From Didymodactylos carnosus (Eukaryota > Rotifera > Eurotatoria > Philodinida > Philodinidae), in NCBI GenBank assembly GCA_905250885.1, contig CAJNOQ010000380.1, positions 1-52,992 on the forward strand: a stretch of DNA of 52,992 nt, in the 5' to 3' direction. The position numbers were made by a program, and so were the translations under genes. Below the pieces are notes generated by a model. The model worked only from the letters and a program-made list of their open reading frames with translations. It searched no databases and had not been told where the DNA came from. Each line of letters opens with the position of its first letter. Within the stretch, counting starts at the first letter, position 1. Shown piece by piece: positions 35,977 to 48,165 of the stretch.

Positions 35977-36845
35977 CCACTTTTTAATTAATGAGTAATC
36001 AACGGTCCTAATTCGAAAGATAGATGTATAAAAGAATAGTTTATGGACAAAGGTCAGAGTAAGAACCAACGGAGTCTTTCAAATTGAAGCCACATTTTAT
36101 GAAAAAAGTGGTCTGAATTAGGAAGTCTTAATTAACATCAAACAAACATTAGAGAGCGGCAAACTAAGTGAGAGTGAGGGTGAAAAATAGTGGTTTCAAT
36201 TAAGAAGTAGCCAAATCAACTCCTAGAACAAAATGATTGATTGATAATCAGTAAAACGTTCATTCCAAATTTAATTATGAGTCGTGTCAATAATCCCTGC
36301 TTGATAAGTCATAATACAGTTGTATCAGACACTCATAAATACAGAAATATGAGGAAGAAAGTCACACTATATTTAAAACTATGAATAAAAATATTACTTG
36401 GTCAAAAACTCAAAAACGTGAAAAAGCAATTTTGTATAATAAATTACTTATATCGGTTAAAATGTGAAAATCATAATGGATTTTCAGTATACGTCTGTAC
36501 AGTCAAATCAAAAAAGTTTTATGAGCTCTCCCATTGGCATAGAGACGTTATGAACGATACTAAAGACAGCAGTGACAAAGATTAAATTCTTTTTTTTGTA
36601 GAATTTTGTTGTTTAACATAGTTGTATATTACTAATAAAATATTTTGACCTTTGTCCATAAACTTTTAGCGAAGCAGCCATAATTAACGAATAAATAAGC
36701 CATATTCGTCAATTATGGCTGCTTCGCTAAAATATTACTTATTCCGATTATCGGCTCTAACGTCTTCTAATTATGCTCATAAACTATTATTTTATATATC
36801 CATATTTCAAATTAGGACCGTTGTTTACTCATTGATTAAAAAGTG
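35977..36845. repeat. Diverged inverted-repeat element with a younger insertion in its right arm
   Basis: 35977–36056 (containing AACGGTCCTAATT and GTTTATGGACAAAGGTCA) reappears in complement in two pieces, 36646–36663 and 36778–36845. The split is explained by a 114-bp insertion (36664–36777). Outer arms are about 80% identical by eye. No coding content. Confidence 0.65.
36664..36777. mobile_element. 114-bp insertion carrying a near-perfect palindrome, 7-bp direct repeats
   Basis: Arms 36664–36693 and 36703–36732 (TTTTAGCGAAGCAGCCATAA and complement) differ at one position of 30, around a 9-bp loop. CATAAAC flanks the segment at 36657–36663 and 36778–36784. It interrupts the right arm of the older inverted-repeat element. 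The palindrome lies at one end only, so the element class is unclear. Confidence 0.6.
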
Positions 36846-37571
36846 GGCGCTCCTTGGAAACGCAATAAAAATGAGACCAATATAACTATGGTCTTTTCCA
36901 ATTTGTCACAACTTTTGTACTAATTGGCTTAAATTTTGGTCATAGTTAGGATGTAGTCTTTCCAGATACAGAGTTCTGTTGAGACACGCTGCAACCGTTT
37001 TATCAAATATTTCATTAGAAGCTTTCTATCTGATTCTTAACTTAGGTACTGTATTCGCGTGTTGTGCGAAGGAACAGGCAATCCGAGAGACTACCCACCG
37101 TCTGATTTCATACTAATGTGTAACTTTAGACAATAATCTGTTAATCTTTGACCCTAGTTTTCGATAAAAAAATGCCACATATAATTTGTTTATTTATGTC
37201 TGCTTTAAGTGAAAAAATAAATAAATGTTTTAACACGTTGTTTTGGAGTGAGACAATAATTTTTCTCACTTTGTTACTATTGTGGGATATCCGTCATCGT
37301 TTAGACAATTAGTATATGTCAAACAAATTCATTGACAACGATCGAATGAAAGTTTATATCAGAAAAAATATACAGAAAGATTTACGTTTTTGACTACTAC
37401 TTTTACTCCTACACAATTCAACAGTATCAAATATCTTATAATTTATTTTGACAATTATATCCATTTCCAACTGTCTCATTTGATGAATGTATAAACCAAA
37501 ACAGCAACAACAACTTCATCGAATAGGAAAACAACTGCTTGACTATTATAGAAACAAAACCGCGCAATATA

Positions 37572-39097
37572 GAGTCACGTGGGGTAATTATGGTCAATAT
37601 AGCAAAAACGACTTCGATAAACTTAAACAACCTATTTCTATGAAGAATTTTGAGTCAAATTACTGAAAATTATATCATATTGTAGATCTATCACCTGTAT
37701 GAATTGCACATTATTCAGGCTTACCGTCAATTAATTAACTAGCATCTACAAAAAAGTTGTATTTTTTTTAAAAATATCAGTTGGGATAATTATGATTAGT
37801 TCGTGTAATTTGTGCAGGAAAACCAGATTTTGAATTCCACCGGCTTACAAAGATCGGTTTTGCACCAAAACAAAGTAGAGGAGTTGTAGAAGAGATTGTT
37901 CTCTACCACCTCCAACTCTTACATCTGTTCCCTATCTGCTACTTCATCAATTACCTTGTACAGCATGCATAAGATGTGCTTGCAGAGTTTGCGTAATGCT
38001 AATATTTTATGAAGTTCTTACACATGTATATTCTGTATAGTCAAACAATCAAACATATTTCTCAACGACTTTTAAATAAATTTCTTTCAGTTTTTTTATT
38101 CTATCCTAAAGTTGATCTGAAGTGTATGCCAACTAGATGTTGCATAATTGGGTAAAAAACTATGTTTTAAAATTTTTCTGACACTCAGTAGATAGAGAAA
38201 CATCTGTAGAATATCAAAAATTGAATACATTTTTAATTACTGAAGTATTAAAGATGTCATCTTAATTAGACTGCCAAAAATTAGATACGAGAATGTGCTA
38301 AAACTCGGCAAAACCTATCACAGCTACAAATCGCTAGAAGCATGCAATCTTGTTCTACTTTTCACTTCATATGGTAAAGAACAATCTCTTCTACAGCTCC
38401 TCTACTTGGTTATGATGTAAAATCGATCTTTATAAGCCGGTAGAATTGAAAATTTGGTTTTCCCGTACAAATTACACGGACTAACCATAATAATCTCAAT
38501 TGGTGTTTTTTTAAAAAAATACAACTTTTTTGTAGATGCTGGTTAACAGTACCACGGCGAGAGAAAAGAGCAACAAAAAAAAGAAAAATTTTTTTTGGGG
38601 GATAGTCATAGAAGTTAGAAAACACAATTTTCTTTTATATACGTATATATATATTGGTTATTATCTTCGTTATCAATTTGAGCTTTTTTTTCTCTTTGAA
38701 GAAAACGTAGGAGAAAGATATTGCCCTCAAATCGTTTGGGAGAAAAAGTGGGAGAAAGCAGTTTTTCGTTAAATATTGATTCGATTTGTTGCCAAATCTG
38801 GGCAAGAGCTCTGACGAAATTTTTGGGAGAAAAGAGATTGTTGAAGACAAAGGATTTTCCTAAAAAACAGGAGGGATGTATACACTCTCGCATCCCTTCC
38901 TTAGCCACGGCACTGCTAGTTAATTAATTAACAGTAAGCCTGAATAACGTGCAATTCATACAAGTGATAGATCTTGAAATTCACTACAATATGATATAAT
39001 TTTCAATAATTTTAGTCAAAATTCTCCGTTGAAATAACTCGTTTAAGTTTATCGAAGTCGTTTTTGCTATATTGACTATAGTTACCTCACGTGATTC
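37572..39097. mobile_element. Tc1/mariner-type inverted-repeat element, non-autonomous, with nested insertion
   Basis: Left arm 37572–37907 matches the complement of 38373–39097 in order. Ends read GAGTCACGTGGGGTAATTAT and, in complement, GAATCACGTGAGGTAACTAT, with TA on both flanks (37570–37571, 39098–39099). The right arm is interrupted by a 363-bp insertion. The centre (37908–38372) has no transposase. Arms of about 340 bp make this a very long inverted repeat for this class. Confidence 0.75.
38552..38914. mobile_element. Nested 363-bp insertion in the right arm of the mariner-like element
   Basis: Comparison with the intact left arm shows this segment is extra. It is bounded by GCTGGTTAACAGTA (38538–38551) and a diverged copy GCTAGTTAATTAATTAACAG (from 38915), probably a target duplication. 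CCACGGC occurs at both ends (38552–38558, 38905–38911). The complement begins GTGCCGTGGCTAAGGAAGG, loosely like a pol III A box, but no B box is evident, so a SINE is only a possibility. Confidence 0.5.
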
Positions 39098-39099
39098 TA

Positions 39100-42000
39100 G
39101 ATATATATATATATAGATAGGTAAATTTAATATTCTCCTTTTACAATCAACCATTTTGTTAGTTATCAAACTGTATGAGAGTCAATTATGAAGATAATTG
39201 ATAAATTTCTCTGATTGAATAGCAAAACAGAGCAGAATATATCATAATTTTCATATATTTTTACTTCTCGCAGATAGTTTTTATTCTATGTCACTAGTTG
39301 AAAATTATTTATCGTTAGAATACAAATGCATAGTTATACTGTGCAGAAAAAAGGTTGGTGTTCATGCATGCGATTTCGAGCATATAGAAGTAAAAATAAT
39401 CATTATCTTAGTGTTTATATCAACACGTTCATGTTTATTTATTTTTCTATGTAGAAAATTCTTCTTATAGATGATTCCTAAGCAATCAATACAACATGAA
39501 AAAGAAATTATTTATTCACGATTCAGTAGTTAGAAATTTAACAAAAACACTATTTCTGCATTCCGTTTGCATCGGAAATTTGATGTCACGTCTAATAGAT
39601 TAAGAATTCATTTAGTTCCCATTTTGAAGAGGACCTTTTGAATTATCGATTCATGAAAGAAAACGAAAAATATTTGTATAAGAACTTTCGAAACATCAAT
39701 CTGGTTTTCCAAAGATCTCATACAAAACTAATCTTTTTGAAGAAATTTTTGAAAAGTTTTTTTTCATAGAACTACGTGTTCCGGTCTAGCTATTGTATGG
39801 CAAAAATCGAATGTCTTTGTCTTCTTTCTTTCAAACGTTATTCAAAAAATGGCGAAGTTGAAATATTGATTTCTCTCCGGTGTTTTTTTTTATTCAAAAC
39901 AAGATCTTAATATGTAAATTATGATTTTTCTCTATTGACGAATACTATGTTTCTATAACGTTTGTTATTGTTAACAATAATTGTTAATTGTGATGAAAAC
40001 TGATTCAGATTAGATATTTAGTAATTGTACAATCTATAAGAACATCTTATTGAAGAAAATATGGTCTTATTTTTCGTTCGATTAGTTTAATTGAAAAAAT
40101 CTCTGTGGAAATCTAGTTTTTATTTTAATTGTTAAACGATGTTATGTTATTTCTAATATGAAATAAAATGTCTAGCATAGCATGACAGAGCAACATGCAG
40201 ATGAATAGCAAAAGTTTTTTTTTTTGTTTTTTTGTTAGGCAAAATTCTATGATTCAGTCATTCTCATCTTCTATCTAGCTGGATAAAGTTTCCTTGACAT
40301 TTTTTATGTCAGAAGACTATTGAAAACACTATCGTGATTCTTATCCCATTCTTCCTACAAGTGATGAATTTTTTTCTTCTTTTCTATGTAGGTTCAGAAA
40401 GAACGAAAAAGAAAAAAACAGAAAAAAAAAAACGTAGGTTCGGCTCTCACGGATCGACAATCAGCACGGTCTGAAATGTTGATTCATGCTTTCAGAAATA
40501 TTTCTATATTTGTCATATTTTATGAAAATAAGCTCGGATGTCATCACTAGAATAAATCCTACAACTCATTTTTAATTTATTTTTTGAATTAAAAGATATA
40601 CATTTAAAGAAAAATTGCATTCGATTTGATTTAAATCAGCTAGCTATTCATCACCTCTCAGCTAACTGTCGTTTGATAAAAAAGAGAGAAACGATAAAAT
40701 AAATAGTTTTAAAAAAAAATTAAAAATTTTTTCTTCTTCATAGATTTTGCTTGAATAATTAAAATTTTTCCTATTTAAAGAGATGTAATTGTGATTAAAC
40801 ACAGTAGAATCAATCGATTAGAACATACAAACTATTACACTCAATTAGCTATTTTTTTTTTTTGTTAGAGAGTTTATTTATTTCTGCTAGATTTGCATCG
40901 TTGCGCGCGCGCCGGGATCGGTTCTTTTTTCTTTTCTCTGAGATAAGTCTTTTTTTAAATAGACTCCATATGAAAGAGAACAGAGAAGTGAATATAGCAG
41001 GCTACTGTGATATGAGGCCTCTTTAAAATAAAAATAAAAATGCATCTATATATCTCTTTATAAATACAGGAAAAAATTTCTTTTGGCTGCGATCGTTCAC
41101 TTTGACTATACAGTCAAGTTTCTTCGTTTCTTTCATTTTTTTTTTTTTTTTACACAAAAAATAATCATCTGGACAGTTCATATATGGATAAAAAAAAAAA
41201 ACGAGTGAGTGAGAGAGAGAGAGATTTGTTCGTATTCGACAAAATGTAAGATAGAAAGAGCGAATGAAATGGACATGACAGGTAGGTGTGTGATTATAGA
41301 GGTTTTTATGATTAAACACAAACATTGGAAAAGAGATGATGACAACATCACATCGACCTTCCAAATTATATCAAGTTCAATTAACTAAAATATCATGGTA
41401 ACAACATAAAGCCAGTCTTATAACCCTGAACCCGATTTAAATATTCAAAATATATATTCTACCCTATTTTCTTCTTATTTTTTTTTACTTTGTGCGTATG
41501 AATGCGCACTATTTTCCCTGTTTGCACTCCAAATTTTTGTTATTAAACACACATACACAGCAAAAGAAGGAACAAGAGGAAAAAAAGGAGAGAAGGCAAT
41601 GAGACAGCACGTTTTTACTTTTTGGTAAATGGTTAAATGGCGCGGCAGCGACGGCGCAAGCAGAAATATTCCTTTTATTCATTTATTCAATGATTAACGA
41701 CGCCTACAGTAAACGCGAGAAATAATAACAGTACAGTATTAGAATTTTTTTCTTCTATTTTTGAGCTAGAATACTTTTTCGTTGACGACGATCTAATTCA
41801 TATCAGTTTCTAGAAATAAAAACATAAAAGTAGTAAGAGAGATAGGAGTAAATCGTTTGCTTTTTCTTATTAATCGTGTATGATTATTATAGACTTATTT
41901 TGTAGAAAATTTTTTCGATGTTCAACTGAAAATAAAACTATTTAATATAGCAACCTTGTACATTCATAGGAACTTGATGAAAAAAGATAGTGTCTAATGA

Positions 42001-42681
42001 GGCTTGCCTTATATATCAGAGGTGTCGTATTATATCAAACCGTACAATCTAATTGATTATTCATATAAAGAAGTTTCTTTTTTTTTGTAAGGACTTGAAC
42101 ATTATTCTAATTTATGTAGAGAATCGTCTCGATAAAAATCGTGGGAGCTCATACACGGGATGAAATAGTCGTTAAGAGTAATGAAATGGTATTGTTTAAT
42201 ATTTCTTTTTTTGGGGGGGGAAGGCAATAAAACAATTTTCTCGAAAATTCTACTTGACAAAAAACCGGAATAAATGAAGATTTTCTAGTAGAAATCCGTT
42301 TTAAGGAAGATGGATGGGCAAAAATATTTAGTGAGGAACCTGAGTCCACCCAAGCTACCTTGGTGACGTCGCTATTAATTTCGTTCTCTCTCGTTTTTTC
42401 CCCAATCTGAAAGAAAATAGATTTTGTTATATATAAACGCAAGAAGGAATAAAGAAGAGAAGAAAAAACCTTAAAACGTGTAAAGCTGACATACAACATG
42501 AAAAAATAAAGAAAAAGCCAAGATATTGATCACATAATGGGACAAATAAAAAAAAAGACGTCATATTTCCCTCAATTTAACGGAACTAGTACATTAAACA
42601 GATGTGGTTAATTTTTAGAATAAAAAAAACATCATGACAACATTTTGAACATTTGTTGGTGTATTCGAACGAAAAATAAAA
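39100..42681. other. Intergenic, nothing recognised
   Basis: 3.6 kb of AT-rich DNA with homopolymer runs, a CGCGCGCG patch at about 40903–40911, a (GA)n run near 41209–41224 and a G-run at 42210–42220. The minus-strand frame 42149–42499 has no recognisable domain and was not accepted as a gene. The right end should hold the promoter and leader of the RNF216-like gene. Confidence 0.4.
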
Positions 42682-45600
42682 ATGAGTGTATTCGACGTTG
42701 ATCCAACAGCGCTATCATTCATCGATAATTCACCAGATTTAATTCCATTAGACGATATTCAACCATCAAGTACAGTTACTAGCAGCAATAACAGTTTTGA
42801 TCCATACAAATTTTTAAATACAAATCCATCGCCGATTTCAACAACAACAACAACAATTGTATCATCTTCAACGTCAAATCAACAACATCATAAAGAAGGT
42901 GATATTAATGTTGATGTTTCCGATTGGAGAAATATTCAAGTTGATCCATTATGGACCTCTTCCACTAATATTGATGCATTAACGAATAACAGATATTTTA
43001 ATACAAATATATTACCATTTCAGTCACATATCACTTCATCCACTTCTACTGCACATAATAGTAATAATCATCTCACTACTCCACAAATTTCAAATTATCC
43101 ATGGACACAACCATTATCGTTTCCATTTCAACCATATTATCCAAATACTAATACTATAATACAACCTACAAACAGTAATAATAGTTCATGGCTTCCATCA
43201 CAAGATACAATTAATTCATTTATAACTCCTCCAACTCTACCACTACAACCACAGCAATCAACATTCAATCGAATGCCAATAATAAAAGCACAACCACCAC
43301 CACAACAACAACAGCAACAACCATTTTTTCATCCAATTCAACCCCCATTACCACGATTTAATACAGACAATAACAATGTTATTGATCTTACAATGTACAA
43401 TAACACAGTAAATGCAAACTATGCAACTAACAGGTAAAGTTTTACATCTCTCGTTTTTATCATGAATCTTTTTTAACTTTTTGGTTTTGTCTCATTTAGT
43501 ATTCGTTCTCAACAACTTTTTACACAACAACCTCTACCAAAATTAATTACGCCGGTGCTTACAAAATCCACTCAAGCTCCACGTCTTCCATCGACAACGA
43601 TCACTACGCCATGGCCACATCCACCAACTGATGTTGATCTATTACGTGTTCCTGATATTGATATTGAATCGATAATTGTTCAAGTTGAAATGATAATACC
43701 TGATATTGATGTTGATAATGCTCGTCGTCAAATTACAGCAATGAATCCAATACCATCTCTCGATGATATTATTACATATTTTTTCGATAATGGTTATATT
43801 AAAAAAAAAAATCGTAAAGAACAAGATAAACATACACAAATAAAACGTTCGTGGAGTGATACAATCGATGATATACCAAAATTTTTACTTAAATACGCAG
43901 ATCCTATTAGCTTTTTTTTTGATATAAAACGAAAGGTGTCAGATTCTTATATTAATCATGCTAAACCATATCTAATACGAGCATTTCCATCGTTCGATAA
44001 AACAATTTTGGAACAAGCATTAAAAGAAGAAAATAATCATTTTTTACCAACACTTCGAAAATTAGAAACAAGAAGTGGTATTCGTACAAATGCGTTTGTT
44101 ACAAGACGATCAATTAAAAGAGCATTAGATCAGTTAGGTAAGAAATGTCAATAGTATACCCTTTTTGAGAGAGAATCATTGCTTGATTGTAAATATATCA
44201 ATATTATCCTGGTAAATTTATGTTGTTTGTTTTTCTTTTACTTTTAGATGTTCATGTCGATGGTATTTCTCGTTCTACTGTTGGTTGGGCTGGTACGGGA
44301 AAGAATAAGTATGCGTTTAGTGATATACCAATGATACCATGTGAAGAATTTTATGATGAGTTACGTTTCGCTAAAAATGAAAAAAAAATTCGAAGTATGT
44401 GTAAAGTTGAACGATTTTAACAAACAAAATATGAAATTAATCAATAAATATATTTATTTTATTTATTTTATTAGGTTATATTCAAAAACAAATAAAAGAA
44501 CATGAGAAAAAAGTGAAAAAGGCGAAAAGAGGACATCAAACCATTGAATGTGAAGTTTGTATGGGAGAAGATTTACTTGTTGACGATATGGTTGAATGTA
44601 GTGCGGCTAGTGGTCATCTAGCATGTCGGTAAGTAAAAATTGTGAACAAAATTAACTTTGTTTTGTTTTTATATTTACTATTTTAGTGTTTGTGTTCGTA
44701 CCTATGTTGAAACAGGCTTTAAAGAGGGTAAATGTCGTTTTCCATGTGTTCGCGATGGTTGTCACGGTGAATATTCAATGCGTTTATTAACTGAATTATT
44801 ACCACCAAAAGATATTGAACGTTTAAGTAAACGATCACAAGAAGAAAATATTCGACAAGGTATAAAAATACAATAGTATATATTGAAAATGTCAATTTTT
44901 AAGCTTGATCATTTTATTTATTTATTTTTATTTAGCTTCAATTGATGGTCTTGAAACTTGTCCCTATTGTCCGTACGCAGTTATTGTTGATAATCAAGAT
45001 GATAAAGTATTTCGTTGTTTAAATCCAGATTGTATGCGAGAAACGTGCAGGTAATGAAAAAATTACTTTATTTAATTTACTTTTTAGCTAAAGAACATTT
45101 GTTTTTTTTTATTAGACTTTGTAAAGAATTAAATCATATACCATTGAGATGTGACGAAGTAGAAAAAGGTATTGAATTAGAAATGCGTAAATTTATTGAA
45201 GAACATGTAACAGAAGCAATGATTAGAAAATGTCCACGTTGTACAACAAAATTTTATAAAACCGATGGATGGTGAGATAGATGTTTTGTGATAGCGAATG
45301 TAGTATATTTATATAAATTATTTTTATATTTTAGTAACAAAATTACATGTTCAAGTTGTGGATTGTATATTTGTTATATGTGTCGTCAACAAATTAACGG
45401 CTACGATCATTTCACAAATAATGACCGGTATGTGTTGGCACTTAAGGATTATTTACAGACAATAAAAATTTCAACACAAAAGTGATGAAGTTCGATATCA
45501 GTTCTACTTTGTTTACTTGTATCGATGAAACGGTCTTATCTGGCAAAATTAAGGAGACAAAATCAAACGAAGTTTTTTAAAATTGTTTGGCGAAACAAAA

Positions 45601-46151
45601 TTTGATAGCTTAGAACGAGATTGTTTTATTCAAAATTCATTCTTTCTAGACACATTATTTGACATCTAAAAAATTGATTACAGAAATGCGAAGGGACCTT
45701 TATTTCTTTTTTCATTACTTTTGTATATTTTTAATGTTATAAGTATTAAATAGATAGATGAAGATGGAATTTTGTTTACACGAGATGAGAGAAAATAATT
45801 CTTAAAACTTTTTTTTGGTACGAAATAAGATGAAAAACAGAAGACAAGATGAGAAGTGCAAAAACTCTGTTTCACCCATCTCTGATATGTAGTAATGGCT
45901 AATATCCTTCAATATATTCAAATACTAAATCTATTTATTTTAATTTATTGTTTTATTGTTTTAGCTGTACATTAAGTAATACAAGTGAAAAAATTCATTA
46001 TGACGAAATGGTTGGTGCTTATTCAAATGCAAAAGCTGAATATTTACGTTTACATCCCGATGCTCGAGAAATGGTATTACGCTATGATCCAATTGCTCAT
46101 CTAAAACATCCTGCTACAACGACTACAACTACATTAGTAGCTGGACACTAG
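42682..46151 (+). CDS. RNF216: RNF216/TRIAD3-like RBR E3 ubiquitin ligase
   Basis: Nine exons: 42682–43433, 43500–44137, 44248–44394, 44475–44628, 44687–44859, 44936–45050, 45116–45271, 45335–45427, 45965–46151; 804 residues, all phases match. The first 300 residues are low complexity, rich in Asn, Gln, Ser, Thr and Pro. A UBA/CUE-like helical region follows (VQVEMIIPDIDVDNARRQIT), then a conserved linker. The RBR module: RING1 opening CEVCMGEDLLVDDMVEC, IBR CPYCPYAVIVDNQDDKVFRC, RING2 CPRCTTKFYKTDGCNKITC with the RNF216 hallmark INGYDHF. The Cys of DGCNKITC matches the catalytic cysteine that carries ubiquitin as a thioester in RBR ligases. RNF216 makes K63-linked chains and targets innate-immune and synaptic proteins in mammals; the role here is unknown. 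The part after RING2 is shorter than in mammals. Start chosen at the ATG in AAAAATGAGT, the first in frame. The 537-bp last intron is much longer than the rest. Confidence 0.93.
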
Positions 46152-46959
46152 ATCTCTTCTCGATTATCGTTCGTTACTTCCATCCTTATTCGAATTTTCA
46201 TTCATATAGAATTACTACACATAGATCAATCGTTCGATAATTTTCTATTCTACTATTTTGCTGCTGTTTTTAATCGACGTTTTTATATGAAAACTTCCTA
46301 CTTTCTACACATATATACACAAATTCACGACCGGATATTTTTTTTTTGTTTTGGTTAAGATATATTTTTACATTAAATCTTAGTTGGTTTTTTTCTTTTT
46401 GTCATTTGCTATTACTTTTTTCTCCTTCTAGTTTTTCCGATTGTCTTTCTTGATTTTTGTTTGATAAGCAAGAAACTACGCGATGTATGACTGTGCTTTT
46501 GACTTTTCTTCCTCATTTTCTATAAAAGTCATCAGAAAATACTTAAGAAGTTATAAAAAATATTTTCTTTTGACCAGCTAAGCTAGTACGATTGCTCACA
46601 TGGAATCTAGTTTCTCTTTTTAAAGAGTGACAATTTTTTTTTCTACTACGATTTTAGATTGAGATCGTTGGGTATTTTTCTTTTCGCTTTTCGTCGATAC
46701 ACATTCTTTTCTGCATGTGCGCTTTAATCTTATTATCCGTTTTTGTTATATTTCGTTTTGTTTCTTTTTTGTGTCTACGTAAAAAACTTAAGCATGTCTG
46801 TTTTTTTCGCACTATTAAAAAAGAGAGCCATTTTTTTTTCTCTCGGCTGTTGCTTTTTATATTTGAAAATCATTTTTTATCTTAAAAGAAGAATATTAAT
46901 TCTACATAAAAACATTGATTAAAAGAACAGAATCCTATACTGGTGAGAACTTTTTATTC
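46152..46959. other. 3' flank of the RNF216-like gene
   Basis: T-rich DNA with many T-runs, presumably 3' UTR and beyond. No other gene or repeat boundary recognised. Confidence 0.45.
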
Positions 46960-48106
46960 TACTATCCGTTTCAAAATAGAAGGCGCTGATGTTTTCTGAA
47001 TAACTTCTGAGTGGTAAGAGGTAGAGGCCTGCCGTTTTCAGATTATGGAGTAGAACATCTGGGGACATAGTTCTATGCTAAATTGAGACAAATCCGACAG
47101 GTCTACCATGGTAAACCTTTCAAAATAAGATGTCTGAGGTTGCCGTTCTAAAGATCTACATAGCAAAGCACTGCTCTAAACGTATGTGGATATACAACAG
47201 ATGTCGCTCTACAACATGGCGTAAGCCGTAAGGCTCCAGCTACCGTGATTCGGGTGCCGCAGGCAATCTCCGGGGGTCTACCTATCGACTAAATCTGAAG
47301 TCCGGAAACCCTAAAAACACGTGAAACATAGGTTTCCGAACACGGAGGATCTTGTGGCAATGTCTGTTTTGTTCTCCAGGTTAAACAAACTTCAGAAGAT
47401 GGATTTTTCAGAAAATTTTATTTTTTCGCTGTGATCGTACTAAAAAACCCTAGTACCGTCATTTCTCAACCAAATTGCTCTAGATTTTCAAAACGCACTC
47501 AGTTTCGCCTGTTGTACAGTTCAGGAATGTTAAAATTACTTCTCATACTGAAATTTCACCTGAAGATCTGCAGAGGTTTTCCGAAAAACCTGTTAAAGAT
47601 CCGCTTTATTCTTGGTAGTTCTGATGGTGAGATCGGATAGAACACGTTCTCTTATGCTCACTCTTCAACTTTCAGGCAATTTGATTGAGAAATGAAGGTA
47701 CTAGGGTTTTTTAGTACGATCACAGCGAAAAAATAAAATTTTCTGAAAAATCCATCTTTTGAAGTTTGTTTAAGCTGGAGAACAAAACAAACATTGCCAC
47801 AAGATTCTCCGTGTTCGGAAACCTATGTTTCACGTTTTTTTTTTTAGGGTTTCCAGACTTCAGATTTAGTCGATAGGTAGACTCCCGAAGATTGCCTGCA
47901 GCACCCGAATCACAGTAGCTGGAGACTTACGACCTACGCCAGGTTCGAAAGGTTCACATGGTAGATCTGTTGGCTAAATTTAGCATAGAATTATGCCCCT
48001 AGGTGTCCTCCTCCATAATCTGAAAGCCACAGATCTCTACCTCTTACCACTCAGAAGCTATTCCAAAAAAATCAGAGTGTCTTCTATTTTGAAGCAGATA
48101 GTAATA
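46960..48106. mobile_element. 1.15-kb inverted-repeat element with 9-bp target duplication
   Basis: Left arm 46960–47479 matches the complement of about 47676–48106, including CCTAGTACC, GATCGTACTAAAAAACCC (left) and CGATAGGTAGAC (right). Ends read TACTATCCG and, in complement, TATTACTATCTG. TTTTTATTC occurs directly outside both ends (46951–46959, 48107–48115). Long arms plus a 9-bp duplication suggest a Mutator-like fold-back, though the target is AT-rich and could match by chance. The 195-bp centre holds no transposase. It lies between the convergent RNF216-like and receptor genes. Confidence 0.75.
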
Positions 48107-48165
48107 TTTTTATTCTTGATATCTACTAAAAACTGGCACACTAACAAGACGAATTTCTAATATTT

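Noticed and set aside
42149..42499. 116-codon minus-strand frame upstream of the RNF216-like gene
   Set aside because: No domain, no splice or family support; probably chance or untranslated.
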